A stretch of DNA of 64,000 nucleotides from Cuspidothrix sp046080565 (GCA_046080565.1 JBJTUF010000084.1:1-64000); one strand, 5' to 3'; numbered from the stretch's first letter, positions 35,768 through 45,723 are shown. Notes: generated from the sequence alone by a model not told the origin. Numbers and translations: made by a program.

Positions 35768-35840
35768 AGATCCTGCTAAATTCTCTTAAAAAGTGAACCT
35801 TGACTCTAGTTTCCCCCCTGAGTAAAGCTAGGAGGGATCT
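35768..35840. repeat. Degenerate copy of the GATCCCCCTAAATCC repeat
   Basis: Collinear with 26111-26186 (TAGATCC, CTAAAT, CTTAAAA, ACTTTGA/CTTGACT, AGGGATCT) but with many substitutions and a weakened hairpin. Confidence 0.45.
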
Positions 35841-35910
35841 GCAAATACATAACATCATCATCGAGAACTTTGGAAATCACTTCTAAGATGATGTTAATCT
35901 TCCTCAATAT

Positions 35911-37074
35911 TTACTTCTTCCGAGAATGGAAATCAGTAATAGTTTGATCATAAATTTTTTCTAGTTTTTGAATATGAACATCCATCACAAATTTTTGCTC
36001 AAATAAGTTCTGACCTTCTTCACCCATAAGTCGAGCTTGATGATAATTTTGTGCTAATTCATTAATAGCATTTGCTAATTTTTGAATGTCATCAGGAGGT
36101 ACTAAAATACCGGTTTGATAGTTATGAATATATTCAGGAATACCACCACTAGCACTAGCAATAATGGGGCGACAATGGGCATAAGCTTCTAAGGTGACTA
36201 AACCGGCTGGTTCTGGCCATAAACTGGGAAAAACTACAGTAAAACACTGTTGATAAAGTGCTTCTAATTTTTCACTATCACACCAACCATGCCAAGTAAT
36301 GCGATCGCCTAAACCCATTCTTTCTGCTAATTCGATCATTTTCGGTTTTCCCCAACCTTCCCCAGCAATATCTAACTGAATTTTAGGATCAGTTTTTGCT
36401 AATGCTTTGAGTAACCATGCTAAACCTTTATAGGGAACAATACGACCGACAAAAAGAATACGTTGCTGGTCATGAATTTCTGAATTTAAAGGAATAACCG
36501 GATATTGAGGTCTTTCAACAGCACATAGTAACGTAATAATTTTATCAGGAGATACACCATTAAAAATCATCTCTTGCCGCACATAGTTACTATTAGCAAT
36601 TAAAGTAATATTCAGGTTTGCTATATCTTTTAAAAAGCGGGAAGTATTTTGCCAACGGTTAACAATATTTTCCGGTCTACGACTACCACAACCATCTATT
36701 AAATGTCCCCAAGTACATCCTAAAATGTGCATTGAACGATTACAAATTTTTCCCCGATCTGCTAAATATTTTGTACCACTTGAACAATAACTAGAATGAT
36801 TATGAATAGTTAAAACTGCTGGACATTCTTCCCGAAAATATCTCAACATATCAGGATCATGAATATGCAGTAATTCATACTCACTTTGATTAATATTTTT
36901 CAAAGAACCGATGACAAATTCTTCCGGTTGAGTCCCATAATTAATTAACTCAGAATTTTGGGAATTAATCAAAGCAGCTATATAAGTTTCTAGTCCACCA
37001 CCACCAACAATATCCACAGGAGAACAGTGATATATTTTTTGTTGATTTCCTATGGTGTTATTTTTAGTTAACAT
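35911..37074 (-). CDS. Glycosyltransferase family 4
   Basis: 387 residues. The acceptor half contains CSPVDIVGGGGLETYIA (glycine loop) and LTIHNHSSYC near 107; several Cys and His residues (CSSGTKYLADRGKICNRS, LGCTWGHLIDGCGSRR, about 112-150) form a CxxxC/CxxxxxC-rich insert known in this GT4 subgroup. Donor half: ILFVGRIVPYKGLAWLL near 208 and EX7E motif EPAGLVTLEAYAHCRPII near 295. Retaining transferase; specificity unknown. It lies 11 bases after the next GT4 gene, so the two are surely co-transcribed. Confidence 0.9.
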   Translation of the reverse strand: MLTKNNTIGNQQKIYHCSPVDIVGGGGLETYIAALINSQNSELINYGTQPEEFVIGSLKNINQSEYELLHIHDPDMLRYFREECPAVLTIHNHSSYCSSGTKYLADRGKICNRSMHILGCTWGHLIDGCGSRRPENIVNRWQNTSRFLKDIANLNITLIANSNYVRQEMIFNGVSPDKIITLLCAVERPQYPVIPLNSEIHDQQRILFVGRIVPYKGLAWLLKALAKTDPKIQLDIAGEGWGKPKMIELAERMGLGDRITWHGWCDSEKLEALYQQCFTVVFPSLWPEPAGLVTLEAYAHCRPIIASASGGIPEYIHNYQTGILVPPDDIQKLANAINELAQNYHQARLMGEEGQNLFEQKFVMDVHIQKLEKIYDQTITDFHSRKK

Positions 37075-37085
37075 TATTTTTCCAC

Positions 37086-38267
37086 CTAATGAAAAACGGG
37101 TGTAATTAAACCTTGATCTGCAAATATTTCCGAAAATTGTTGTTGATAAATTTCCTGATTATATTTTTCAGCAGTAATTCTTGCTCTTCTACCCATTTCT
37201 GCTCTCATATCCTCATTTTCAGCTAAAAATCTGAGTTGATTAGCCATAGTTTCTACATCTCTAGGAGGAGCAATAAAACCATTGATGCTATTATTTACCA
37301 CATCCGCAGCACCACAATTAGAAGTAACAACTACAGGTAATCCGCAAGCCATCGCTTCTAATGCCACTAAACCAAAACCATCTTCTACAGAAGGCAAAAC
37401 CAGAACCGAAGATTTACCAAAAACTTTGGTGGGATTATCTTGACTAAAATTCCAAAATTCCTGTTTGATATTCGGATGTTTACTTAATATTTCCGTCATA
37501 AATTTCTTTAAGCCGCGAGTAGATACACCACCAATAATCAATAATTCTGAATTGGGAATATCAGCTTGTAAAAAAGCCTGAACTAAATAAGGTAGCCCTT
37601 TTCTTGGTTCAATAGTTCCTACATAAATGGCCCGAAAAACTTGATCTGTTTTTAAAGTAGGATGAAATCTATTAGTATCTACAAAAGGAGTGACAACTTT
37701 AATTTTTTCTGCTGCAAATCCAGCTTGAATAAAAGTTTGTTTAGCAACTTCAGAAAGGACAATAATTAAATCTGCTTGTTCACATTCACTAGCAAATCTT
37801 TTCAGCATTTTGGGATTCATACTAGCCACAGTTGAATCAGATAAAAAATCTAATTCTTGCTGAATTTGTTGCTGCATAAAAGGCAGATAATTATTCAAAC
37901 AATATAACCACGCTTTTGCACCTTCAGCTTTAGCCGTTTGAAATGCTAAATCAGTTTGTCCTGCTACCCCCATAATTAAATCACAGGGAGATGATTTTAA
38001 TTTTTTACTTACCTGTTTGTCAAAATATAAGTCACTTAACAACACAGCTAAATCATGACGACGACGTAAAACAGGTGCATTTAATAATCTACGACTCCAG
38101 ATAGAACTACCAACAGGATATACAGGAAAATCCATTTTTGGTGCTGTTAAACCACTACAAAATACTGTTAGATATCCTAATTTATTTAATCCTAATGCAG
38201 CATTTTCTAAACAAACACCTTGTCCCCCTGTACCTAAACCAGTATTGCAAGTAAGTGTAATTTTCAT
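37086..38267 (-). CDS. Glycosyltransferase family 4
   Basis: 393 residues. Starts MKITLTCNTGLGTGGQGVC, a glycine-rich acceptor loop; the donor half has RAIYVGTIEPRKGLPYLVQ near 215 and the EX7E motif DGFGLVALEAMACGLPVVV near 300 in which the first Glu is Asp. Gene ends 11 bases before the next GT4 gene and starts 20 bases after the preceding GT gene, a tight operon arrangement. Retaining transferase, probably for heterocyst envelope polysaccharide by context; specificity not readable. Confidence 0.9.
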   Translation of the reverse strand: MKITLTCNTGLGTGGQGVCLENAALGLNKLGYLTVFCSGLTAPKMDFPVYPVGSSIWSRRLLNAPVLRRRHDLAVLLSDLYFDKQVSKKLKSSPCDLIMGVAGQTDLAFQTAKAEGAKAWLYCLNNYLPFMQQQIQQELDFLSDSTVASMNPKMLKRFASECEQADLIIVLSEVAKQTFIQAGFAAEKIKVVTPFVDTNRFHPTLKTDQVFRAIYVGTIEPRKGLPYLVQAFLQADIPNSELLIIGGVSTRGLKKFMTEILSKHPNIKQEFWNFSQDNPTKVFGKSSVLVLPSVEDGFGLVALEAMACGLPVVVTSNCGAADVVNNSINGFIAPPRDVETMANQLRFLAENEDMRAEMGRRARITAEKYNQEIYQQQFSEIFADQGLITPVFH

Positions 38268-38287
38268 AAATAATTAAAAGTTGTATT

Positions 38288-39715
38288 TCAACAAAGACTG
38301 TGAAAAATTTTTAAGTAGTCTTGAGCTAAATTTTGATAACTTAATTCATCGTGTAAATAAGTCCGATCAAAACGTAAAGGAAAACCAGAAAATTTAGCAC
38401 TAGCAATATGAGCAATTACAGCTTTCATCCCTTCAACATCTGTAGGTTCTACTAGCCAAACACCCGGTTTATCTTGTAAATAATCCCAATTTTCACCGTA
38501 AGGTACAGCAGCTAAAATCGGTCTATCTGTCATTAAATATTCATAACTTTTGCAGGAAATTCTGCCACCTCTTGTACCATCTGGACGATTTGGTAAAGTT
38601 ATTAATAATAAATCTGCTTGTCTAGCTAATTGAATCGCTTGAAAGTGAGGTAATGAACCAGAGACCTTAACTACATCGGTAATATTTTGGTTTTCTAAAA
38701 CTCTATTAACAACAAATTCAGGAAAACTATTCCCATAAACCGAGAGTTTAATTTTGTTTTCCCATTCTAACTTTTGAGCAATTAGTTGTTTAATTGCCTG
38801 ACCTATAAAAACTGGGCTAGAACTACGATAATCAATTTTTGTCCTTTGATAATTTCCCCATTCTAGCCAAGCTTGATAAAGTTTTTTAAATAGGCTTTTT
38901 TCTTGATGTAAATGATAGAAGTTATACCAACCATTCATCCCACCTATATAAATCACCTCGAAAGATGAATTATCATTTTCAGAGCTAATAGGATTTGCAA
39001 AATCTAGAGGATCTGCACCACAACGAATTAAATGAAACTTGGATTGTTCAGATTTAGATTGACGATTTTTAACTAACTCTAAATTGAACTGAGAAACATA
39101 AACTACCGCATTTGCTTGTTGCACATATAGATTTTCTAACCAAAGTTCTAGATGATGATGTAACCAACTAACTGTGTTAGGGTGCATATCAGTACAACTG
39201 AGTGAATCATCTAAACTAACTACTAATGGTAAACCTGTGAGCCATTTTAGTGCTATCCCTACTAACCCGGCAGAATAGGGCATCATAATCACTAAAATAG
39301 CATCTGGTTTTTGTTGTTTAATTAATTTATAGCCTTTAAATATTGCAGGAACAATCCAAAATATTTCTCGATCTGGCCAAATTAATAATGTTAATATTTT
39401 TCCTAGTTTAAGTGTTTCTAACCATGTAATCAAACCTTGAGGATACCAACTTTTGCTATGATGAATATTAGGGTTATTTGTTAAATAACCAGCCTCCGTA
39501 CCTGTTAATACATTGATTTGCCAAGTTTTCTGAAATTCTGCCAATAGTTTATTAGCTCTATGGGCAATTGGTGTTTTTAAAGGTGGTAAATCATGGGCTA
39601 TACAAAATAGTTTTGGCTGATTTGATGATTTCTCTACCCAATTTTTTTTGAAATGAGCAGATTTTTTGAATTTCCGAAAATTCCCGGATATAAATTCTAG
39701 GAAAGTATTGTTCAT
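38288..39715 (-). CDS. Divergent GT4-like glycosyltransferase
   Basis: 475 residues, with an N-terminal ~35-residue basic extension. The fold is GT-B: LFCIAHDLPPLKTPIAHRA near 37, PLVVSLDDSLSCTDMHPN near 180, VIYIGGMNGWYNFYHL near 268, and a donor-site region GTRGGRISCKSYEYLMTDRP near 400. The usual EX7E motif is replaced by a form reading K-x-Y-E-Y, so classification is less certain than for its neighbours. One hydrophobic stretch near residue 140 may touch the membrane. It begins the glycosyltransferase series directly downstream of the hepA-like gene, where Nostoc HEP islands have a similar gene as I recall. Confidence 0.78.
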   Translation of the reverse strand: MNNTFLEFISGNFRKFKKSAHFKKNWVEKSSNQPKLFCIAHDLPPLKTPIAHRANKLLAEFQKTWQINVLTGTEAGYLTNNPNIHHSKSWYPQGLITWLETLKLGKILTLLIWPDREIFWIVPAIFKGYKLIKQQKPDAILVIMMPYSAGLVGIALKWLTGLPLVVSLDDSLSCTDMHPNTVSWLHHHLELWLENLYVQQANAVVYVSQFNLELVKNRQSKSEQSKFHLIRCGADPLDFANPISSENDNSSFEVIYIGGMNGWYNFYHLHQEKSLFKKLYQAWLEWGNYQRTKIDYRSSSPVFIGQAIKQLIAQKLEWENKIKLSVYGNSFPEFVVNRVLENQNITDVVKVSGSLPHFQAIQLARQADLLLITLPNRPDGTRGGRISCKSYEYLMTDRPILAAVPYGENWDYLQDKPGVWLVEPTDVEGMKAVIAHIASAKFSGFPLRFDRTYLHDELSYQNLAQDYLKIFHSLC

Positions 39716-39821
39716 TTCTCTTGATTTTTAGGGAATTGATAATTGATGCAAAAATTTGCTGATGGATAATTTCTGTACGGGTGAACGTCCCTCCGCCCCG
39801 ACTGACTCGGTGAATTCTTAC

Positions 39822-41678
39822 TTAACTGTCATTATGAGGAGCTAGTTCATATTGCATTTGGTGATATTGCCAAAGTTTACCTTGCATTTCTAAAAGTTCT
39901 TGATATTTACCCTGTTCAACAATTCTTCCTTGTTCTAAAACTACAACTTTATTGGCTTTGGAAATAGTAGAAAGACGGTGAGCAATCACAATTACTGTCC
40001 GTCCCACTGATAGCTGTTCTAGTGACTCTTGAATTAAACGTTCAGAGACAGAATCTAAAGCACTTGTAGCTTCATCTAAAATCAATATTTCTGGATTTCT
40101 TAGTAATGCTCTGGCGATCGCAATTCTTTGTTTTTGTCCACCGGATAAACGCACACCTCTATCTCCTAATTGGGTTCTAAATCCTTCAGGCATTTCCTGA
40201 ATAAATTCTAGAGCATTTGCCAGTTTAGCCGCTTCTTTAATTTCTGCTTCTGTCGCATTAGGTGTACCGTAACTAATATTTTTCCAAACAGAAGTATTGA
40301 AAATAAATGTATTTTGACTTACAACTGCTATCTGACGACGCAGAGAGTCAATTTCAAATTTCCGAATATCTACATCATCTATATAAATATAGCCTTGAGT
40401 GGCATCATGGAAGCGAGGAATTAAATCTGCCAGTGTTGTTTTTCCTGCCCCAGATCCACCGACTAAAGCTGTCATTTCACCTTGTTTAATGGAGAGAGTA
40501 ATATTATGTAAAACTCGTTGATTATGATTATAATCAAAATCTACAGATACTAAATCAATAGATCTTTTTAAACCTGGAAATTGCAATGAGCCATTTTTAA
40601 AGTAGATTTTATCATCAGATTTTAATAGCTCTTTGATATTTTCCACTGCTCCTGCTTGGGTAGTTAAAAAAGCCATAACTCCATTGATGTCTTGAATCAT
40701 AGGTATAATCCTAAACAGGACAAAAAAGAAGGTTAATAAAGCCGAAACCTGCATTAAACCTGTAGTTAATGCCAGAATAATCATACTAATGAGAATTAGG
40801 GTAGATACACCTTCGGCTATAGGTCTAACTGCTAAGGAAATTATATCAATACTTTTTACGGTATTAACTATTTTTTCACTGGATTGATAATATCTTTTTC
40901 GCTCAAATTCTTGAGTAGAAAAAGCATGAATTGTACGGATACCTTCAATAAATTCAAGAGTTCTAGAAGTAAAATTATCATTAGCTGTAGTAATACCAAA
41001 ACTACGTTCTCTAATTTGTTTATTTAAAGTGGATAATCCTACAGCTACGAGACTAAATAATAAAATTGCAACTATGGATAGTTTCCATGAAAGTATAAAC
41101 AATGAAGTAGAATAGACAATGACTGCGAAACTTCTAGTTATGAAAAAAGCGATACCACCAAATAACTGTCGAATTCGCTCCATTTCATTAGTGAGTATAT
41201 TCACTAATTCTCCCGATTTTTTATGATTAAAATAATTGAGAGATTGTGCTGCCAACTGTTCAAAAATTCGTTTACGAAGACTATCTACTAAACTTATTTC
41301 ACTAAAATTAACGCAAACTTGCCCTAAATAATTAAAAGATGCCCGTATACAGGTAGTAATTAATATTAAAGCGGATATTCGGTATAATCGCTCTGTTGCT
41401 GAAGCATTAATTCCTAAAATTAAAATATCAAACCATTCAATTCCTGTTTTCACAGGTTCACTTCCAGGAGTGGTTAAGCTTTGCAAAAAAACCAATAAAA
41501 ATCCTAAACCAAAGCCTTCAAAACTTGCCGCTAAAATTGAAAATACTAAGGCTAAAATTGCCACAAGTCGAAAGTTTTTAAATTCTTGTAAAATTAAGTG
41601 ATTATTTTTCCAGAAATTTGTATCCTTAAATATTTTCCAGAATAATGGAACAAATTTATCAATCATAAAATTTGACAT
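39822..41678 (-). CDS. hepA: HepA-like ABC exporter (fused membrane and ATPase domains)
   Basis: I prefer ATG 41678 (MSNFMIDKF) over the TTG at 41723. The protein (618 residues) is an MsbA-type half transporter: about six membrane helices between residues 30 and 330, then an ATPase with Walker A GGSGAGKTT, Q-loop VSQNTFIFN, signature LSGGQKQRIAIARAL, Walker B ILILDEATSALD and His switch AHRLST. HepA of Nostoc is such a protein and is needed to lay down the heterocyst polysaccharide layer; it presumably exports envelope polysaccharide or its lipid-linked unit. Identification as HepA rests on the order hepC-hepA-glycosyltransferases; a general MsbA-type exporter is the alternative. Confidence 0.85.
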   Translation of the reverse strand: MSNFMIDKFVPLFWKIFKDTNFWKNNHLILQEFKNFRLVAILALVFSILAASFEGFGLGFLLVFLQSLTTPGSEPVKTGIEWFDILILGINASATERLYRISALILITTCIRASFNYLGQVCVNFSEISLVDSLRKRIFEQLAAQSLNYFNHKKSGELVNILTNEMERIRQLFGGIAFFITRSFAVIVYSTSLFILSWKLSIVAILLFSLVAVGLSTLNKQIRERSFGITTANDNFTSRTLEFIEGIRTIHAFSTQEFERKRYYQSSEKIVNTVKSIDIISLAVRPIAEGVSTLILISMIILALTTGLMQVSALLTFFFVLFRIIPMIQDINGVMAFLTTQAGAVENIKELLKSDDKIYFKNGSLQFPGLKRSIDLVSVDFDYNHNQRVLHNITLSIKQGEMTALVGGSGAGKTTLADLIPRFHDATQGYIYIDDVDIRKFEIDSLRRQIAVVSQNTFIFNTSVWKNISYGTPNATEAEIKEAAKLANALEFIQEMPEGFRTQLGDRGVRLSGGQKQRIAIARALLRNPEILILDEATSALDSVSERLIQESLEQLSVGRTVIVIAHRLSTISKANKVVVLEQGRIVEQGKYQELLEMQGKLWQYHQMQYELAPHNDS

Positions 41679-41914
41679 GATATTTTTCTGAGTTAAGTAG
41701 TAGTAATTATTGATAATGAGCAATTCAATAATTATGAATTAATAGTAGATAATTCCTGATTTTATTCCTAGCTTACAAATCATCAATAAAGATTTTTAAT
41801 CATTTATTAATCTTTACCTTGGTAATATCAAGATGTAAGATCGGAGATTAAATAGATCATTCATCCTCCAAAATGCTAAACCAGGAAACATTTTGTATTT
41901 GCGAGATTCTAGGA

Positions 41915-42631
41915 TTATTTCACAAGTTGATGTTCTTTATTTAACTTATCACACTGAGGGTTTAAACTTAAATGAATTGCATCTTCTAAAGATAGATAAT
42001 AGGATTCTATTAAGCGGGTTTTCCATTGTAATACATTCACTAAATTAAAGTATTTTTCTACACAGTATTTAGTTATACTAATAATGTGAAAATGTCTGAT
42101 ATTAACTGAGATATTAGTTCTAAACTTAATATTCCGTACTATTTGAAATTTTTCACCCACATACCACTGATAATCAAACAGGAAATTGGGCGATGACATT
42201 TGCAACAAGATTAATCCTGGTAGCAAAAATGGACTCATCAACAAGACTAAAAATAAAGCTAAAGTCCAATCTCTGATTCTAGCTAAACCTGTGAAAAATT
42301 GATTATCTGTTTGCAGGAACTTTCGATAACCAGGAATATTCATAAATATAGGTTTATTCGCTTCTTCACAAGCATCTACCCAAACTTTAATCATCGCAGG
42401 ATCAATTTTTGGATCTATACTGACTAAACTAATAGGAGAATGTTTTAAACACTCTATCAGCGACTGTTTATTCTCTAGAGAAGCTAAATATGGCTGTGAA
42501 AATGTTTCAGAACTTTTTACTAATAACTTGCCCATGCGCCATTGTAAGCGACAAGATAAAAAACTCAGATGTTCAGATTGATTAGAGATAATAGAGTGAT
42601 GATTGTGAGTAGAAATAAGAGAGGTTTGCAT
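41915..42631 (-). CDS. hepC: HepC-like sugar-transferase-family protein with degenerate active site
   Basis: 238 residues. The N-terminal part (residues ~30-105; LQWRMGKLLVK, SLIECLKHSPISLVSIDP, CEEANKPIFMNIP) matches what I recall of HepC of Nostoc, followed by one membrane segment (DWTLALFLVLLMSPFLLPG, ~125-145) and the start of a bacterial sugar-transferase domain (YQWYVGEKFQIVRNIKFRT). After KFRT the canonical Asp-Glu pair and the LPQL...GEMSLVGPRP motifs are not present; a distorted trace (YFNLVNVLQWKTRLI, SLEDAIHLSL) remains. It may therefore be a non-catalytic relative. It sits directly upstream of the hepA-like gene behind a 728-base leader, which fits cell-type-specific control. HepC is required for heterocyst envelope polysaccharide. 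Confidence 0.75.
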   Translation of the reverse strand: MQTSLISTHNHHSIISNQSEHLSFLSCRLQWRMGKLLVKSSETFSQPYLASLENKQSLIECLKHSPISLVSIDPKIDPAMIKVWVDACEEANKPIFMNIPGYRKFLQTDNQFFTGLARIRDWTLALFLVLLMSPFLLPGLILLQMSSPNFLFDYQWYVGEKFQIVRNIKFRTNISVNIRHFHIISITKYCVEKYFNLVNVLQWKTRLIESYYLSLEDAIHLSLNPQCDKLNKEHQLVK

Positions 42632-43290
42632 ATATACAGGTAGTGATAAAGTAGGTAAAAATGCAAAGATTGAGTAGTCAGAATATTTAGTTGTAGGAGC
42701 AATCGTTGAATCAATAATTCAGTTGATGCGATCTAGGTATGAACGATTGCTACAGGTTAAAATCTTGAGGTTTACTACTATTAGTTTCGCTGGTTCAATC
42801 TCTAGAGTATAAGAATATCAAGAAATAGATCATCTATAGGCAACTTCTTCATTTATTCTTTAAATAAAGATTACTTTTTTATGTAATCTATTAAGTTTTC
42901 ATCAAATGAATTGATTGTAACTAAATAAAAATAATGAATGTTTTACGTTGATTTTTTCTATAGCAATAGTATTTTAATTCTGAGAAAATCTAAGTATCTG
43001 TAGGGTATGTTTGGCAAAGCCGTAACCCACCATAAATTTGATTGATGGTGCGTTAGACTCTCGCTAACTTATAATTAGGTAGGCAAAATTAATTATATAA
43101 AAGATTTAGATTTGATATAGGGGTAGCGTCCTTCTCCCCGAACTTATGGGGCAACCACAGGTGGTTTGCCCTACCTAATTCATTGGTTTAGGTATTTTCA
43201 AAATGTTTAATTAATTTTCCTCAAATAATTAGTGCCTTAAGATTTTGAAAAATCATTTTCATACATCAAATCAGCCATATCAAAATACAA
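42632..43290 (-). promoter_or_regulatory. Long leader region of the hepC-hepA unit
   Basis: About 660 bases without ORF between the Wzc-like gene (closed by its own terminator) and hepC, the longest gap in the cluster. It must hold the hepC promoter. I see no clear -35/-10 or NtcA box (GTA-N8-TAC). It contains the inverted-repeat element at 43073-43180 and, near 42999-43060, another hairpin-type intergenic repeat (GTAGGGTATG...ACCCACC). Confidence 0.5.
43073..43180. mobile_element. MITE-like element with AATTAGGTAG ends
   Basis: AATTAGGTAGGCAAA at the left and, inverted, AATTAGGTAGGGCAAA at the right differ by one extra G. The right half carries a GGCAACCAC/GTGGTTTGCC hairpin. 108 bases, no ORF, in the leader of hepC. 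Confidence 0.6.
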
Positions 43291-43316
43291 TATAAAACCC
43301 CCATATTTAATGGAGG
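43291..43316 (-). terminator. Intrinsic terminator of the Wzc-like gene
   Basis: On the minus strand CCTCCAT pairs with ATGGGGG (one G-T pair) around a 5-base loop and is followed by TTTTATA. It lies 44 bases after the stop at 43360. Confidence 0.65.
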
Positions 43317-43359
43317 TAAATATTTTCTATTAAGTTGAATATTGAGCAAATATTCTGGT

Positions 43360-45588
43360 TTATTCTTCCATGGCTTGTTGCAGAACTAATTGTTTTGGTT
43401 TGACATAAGGTACATAGGTGCTATCAGATGGAGATGCACCATTAGCAACAACACCAATTAAATTTAACTTACTCAACATTTTTGTGGCTTGATTTAGTTG
43501 GGTGCGGGTGACTTTACCCATGCTGGCCATCATTACCACACTGCGACAAGATGATGCTGTGAGCATAGCATCCACTAAACCCAGAACTGAGGGGGCATCT
43601 ATGAGGACTAAATCATAGTTTTGTTCAAAGTTAGCCATCAATTCTATCATGCGAGGAGAACTTAAAAGATGGGCTGGGTCTGGTGGTATGGGTCCAGCAG
43701 TCAATATATCAATATAAGATGAGCCAGAGTAGGGAACACTAATGTGATTAGAGATAATTACTTCACTTTCTAACAGAGTAGAAAGCCCTTGTTCATTAGG
43801 CAAATTGAGTTGTTTGTGCAGGTTAGGATCGCGTAAATTAGCATCAATTAATAAGACCTTTTTATGCAAACGAGCCGCACTCATGGCTAACCCTAAAGCT
43901 AGGGCTGATTTACCATCATCTGGTAAGGCTGATGTTACCATTAAGGATCTTAAATCGGAAACATTATTGAGTAGTTCAATATTTTTATAAATCAGATCTA
44001 ATGATTCCCAACGGGGTGGAGACTGTAATACTTGAATTGTCCAAGGGGCGAGAACTTCTGGTTTGCCAAATGGCAATTTGATCATTGATTCTCTAGGTTT
44101 AGCTGGCGGTAATTTAGGAGTTGTTCCTAATAATGGTAGGGCGGCCTGTTTTTCTAATTCCGCAGTGGTATGTACTGCGTCATCAGAGGCTTCTCGAACA
44201 AAAGCAGCTATTCCTCCTAACATTAAACCAATGACTCCACCTAATAAGAGATTTTGTCTCATGTTGGGTCCAGTTTGTTCACCTTCTTGAGGTGGTTCTA
44301 CTACTTCCCAATTAAATCCACCTTTAGAAAGTTCTTGACGTAATCTTTGTTCTGCTCTTAATAATTGTTCCAATCTTTCGCGGCTAAATTGCAATTGTGG
44401 CAAGATGCGATTGTAATAAGCTAACAGTGAAGGAAATCGCTTCAAGTCGGCTTGTAATTGTCGCTCTTTTGCTGCTAAAGTTTGATCACGAGCGCTCAAT
44501 GAAACTATAGTAGTTTGGGTTTCTACTAACTGCCCAGTGAGGGTAAGATCAATTTCTCCTAGTTGTCCTTGTTCTAAAAGATTATCTCTAGAACTAAAGG
44601 CAGAATTACTTTTTTCTCCTAAAGTTCTGGTAACTTCTTTTTGTAAAAGTTGTTTTTGACTTTGTAATTGTTCGGTCAATTTTTGCACACTGGGAGTATC
44701 ATCTGTAAAACGTAAACGTTCTTGAGCTAAAGCTAGTTCAGTTCTTTGAATTTCATTTAGTAAACTTTGATAGCGAGTAGATTGACTTAAACGAGAAGAA
44801 ACTAAGGCATTTTGGGGAGAACGATTAAGTTGTACTTGCAAAGATTTTTGTCTTGCTAAGGCTTCTTCATAGAGAGAACGAGTAGTTTGTCTTTCTTGTT
44901 GGACTGTATTTAAAGCTGTTTCTAAGGTTCGCGCTTGTGTTTCTGGATCAATTAAATTCTGATTTCGGCGAAACCGTTGGAGATTTGCTTCGGAAGCTGT
45001 GACTTCATCGGTAGCTTTTCTTAATTGATCTCTAATGACTTGTAGACCTTTTTGTAACCGTGAATCTTGCTGTTGTTTATTGTATTCTAAATAAACTTGC
45101 TCAATGGCATTGAGAACTTTTTTGGTTTTGACTGGATCGTTATCGGTATAATCAACTTGAAATATTTTCGTAGCTACATTATCCTCTGGAGTCTTAATTT
45201 GAGTTAAAACTAAGGAACTTTTTAAAGCTACTACGGTAAAATCTGGATATTCTGGTTTGAGTTTATCTACTGCTTTTTGCAGTAGTCCAGAACTCTGCAT
45301 CAAATTTAATTGAGTAGCGGTGTCTATCTGAACGGTACTATCGGTAAATTGGCTTTCGGCATCAGCAGTTTCTTGTTTCCCTTGATAGTTAGGTTCTATT
45401 AACAATTGCATGGTGCTTTTGAAACTGGGCGACGTTTTTAATGTCACGATGCCAGCGATCGCTGTAGAACTGAGAAATACTAACAATAGCCAGGGAAACC
45501 GCCGCAGCATGACGGCAAACATTTGACCATAACCAGCTTCTGGTTCGGATATGGGATTTACATGAGGATTTAGACTAGATTGAACCAC
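43360..45588 (-). CDS. Wzc-like polysaccharide copolymerase with BY-kinase-type ATPase domain
   Basis: Controls chain length and export of polysaccharide. The frame runs from ATG 45636, but GTG 45588 has AAGGA nine bases upstream and gives a more usual N-terminus ahead of the first membrane helix (FPWLLLVFLSSTAIAGIVTL, Wzz domain). A long coiled-coil periplasmic part (residues ~110-430) leads to a second helix (LLLGGVIGLMLGGIAAF near 470), then the cytoplasmic ATPase with Walker A ALPDDGKS, Walker A' VLLIDANLRDP and Walker B LVLIDAPS. The C-terminus has only two Tyr, not the Tyr cluster of classical tyrosine kinases, so autokinase activity is open. It is the last gene before the long hepC leader and ends with its own terminator. 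Confidence 0.9.
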   Translation of the reverse strand: MVQSSLNPHVNPISEPEAGYGQMFAVMLRRFPWLLLVFLSSTAIAGIVTLKTSPSFKSTMQLLIEPNYQGKQETADAESQFTDSTVQIDTATQLNLMQSSGLLQKAVDKLKPEYPDFTVVALKSSLVLTQIKTPEDNVATKIFQVDYTDNDPVKTKKVLNAIEQVYLEYNKQQQDSRLQKGLQVIRDQLRKATDEVTASEANLQRFRRNQNLIDPETQARTLETALNTVQQERQTTRSLYEEALARQKSLQVQLNRSPQNALVSSRLSQSTRYQSLLNEIQRTELALAQERLRFTDDTPSVQKLTEQLQSQKQLLQKEVTRTLGEKSNSAFSSRDNLLEQGQLGEIDLTLTGQLVETQTTIVSLSARDQTLAAKERQLQADLKRFPSLLAYYNRILPQLQFSRERLEQLLRAEQRLRQELSKGGFNWEVVEPPQEGEQTGPNMRQNLLLGGVIGLMLGGIAAFVREASDDAVHTTAELEKQAALPLLGTTPKLPPAKPRESMIKLPFGKPEVLAPWTIQVLQSPPRWESLDLIYKNIELLNNVSDLRSLMVTSALPDDGKSALALGLAMSAARLHKKVLLIDANLRDPNLHKQLNLPNEQGLSTLLESEVIISNHISVPYSGSSYIDILTAGPIPPDPAHLLSSPRMIELMANFEQNYDLVLIDAPSVLGLVDAMLTASSCRSVVMMASMGKVTRTQLNQATKMLSKLNLIGVVANGASPSDSTYVPYVKPKQLVLQQAMEE

Positions 45589-45670
45589 TTTTATTATCCT
45601 TATCTGCGATACACTATGCAAACACCTAAAAATCATTTCAATTAGTAATGCACAAGTTGAGGAGTTTAGA

Positions 45671-45706
45671 ATGAAGAATGAAGAATGAAGAATTAAGAAT
45701 GAAGAA
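45671..45706. repeat. AATGAAGA microsatellite
   Basis: Four to five 8-base units of AATGAAGA with one variant (AATTAAGA), in the leader of the Wzc-like gene. Confidence 0.7.
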
Positions 45707-45723
45707 CATTTTTATTTTATTCT

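Noticed and set aside
42632..43359. NtcA-type box ahead of hepC
   Set aside because: Looked for GTA-N8-TAC with a -10 at proper distance because hepC is expected to respond to nitrogen; no convincing match was found.
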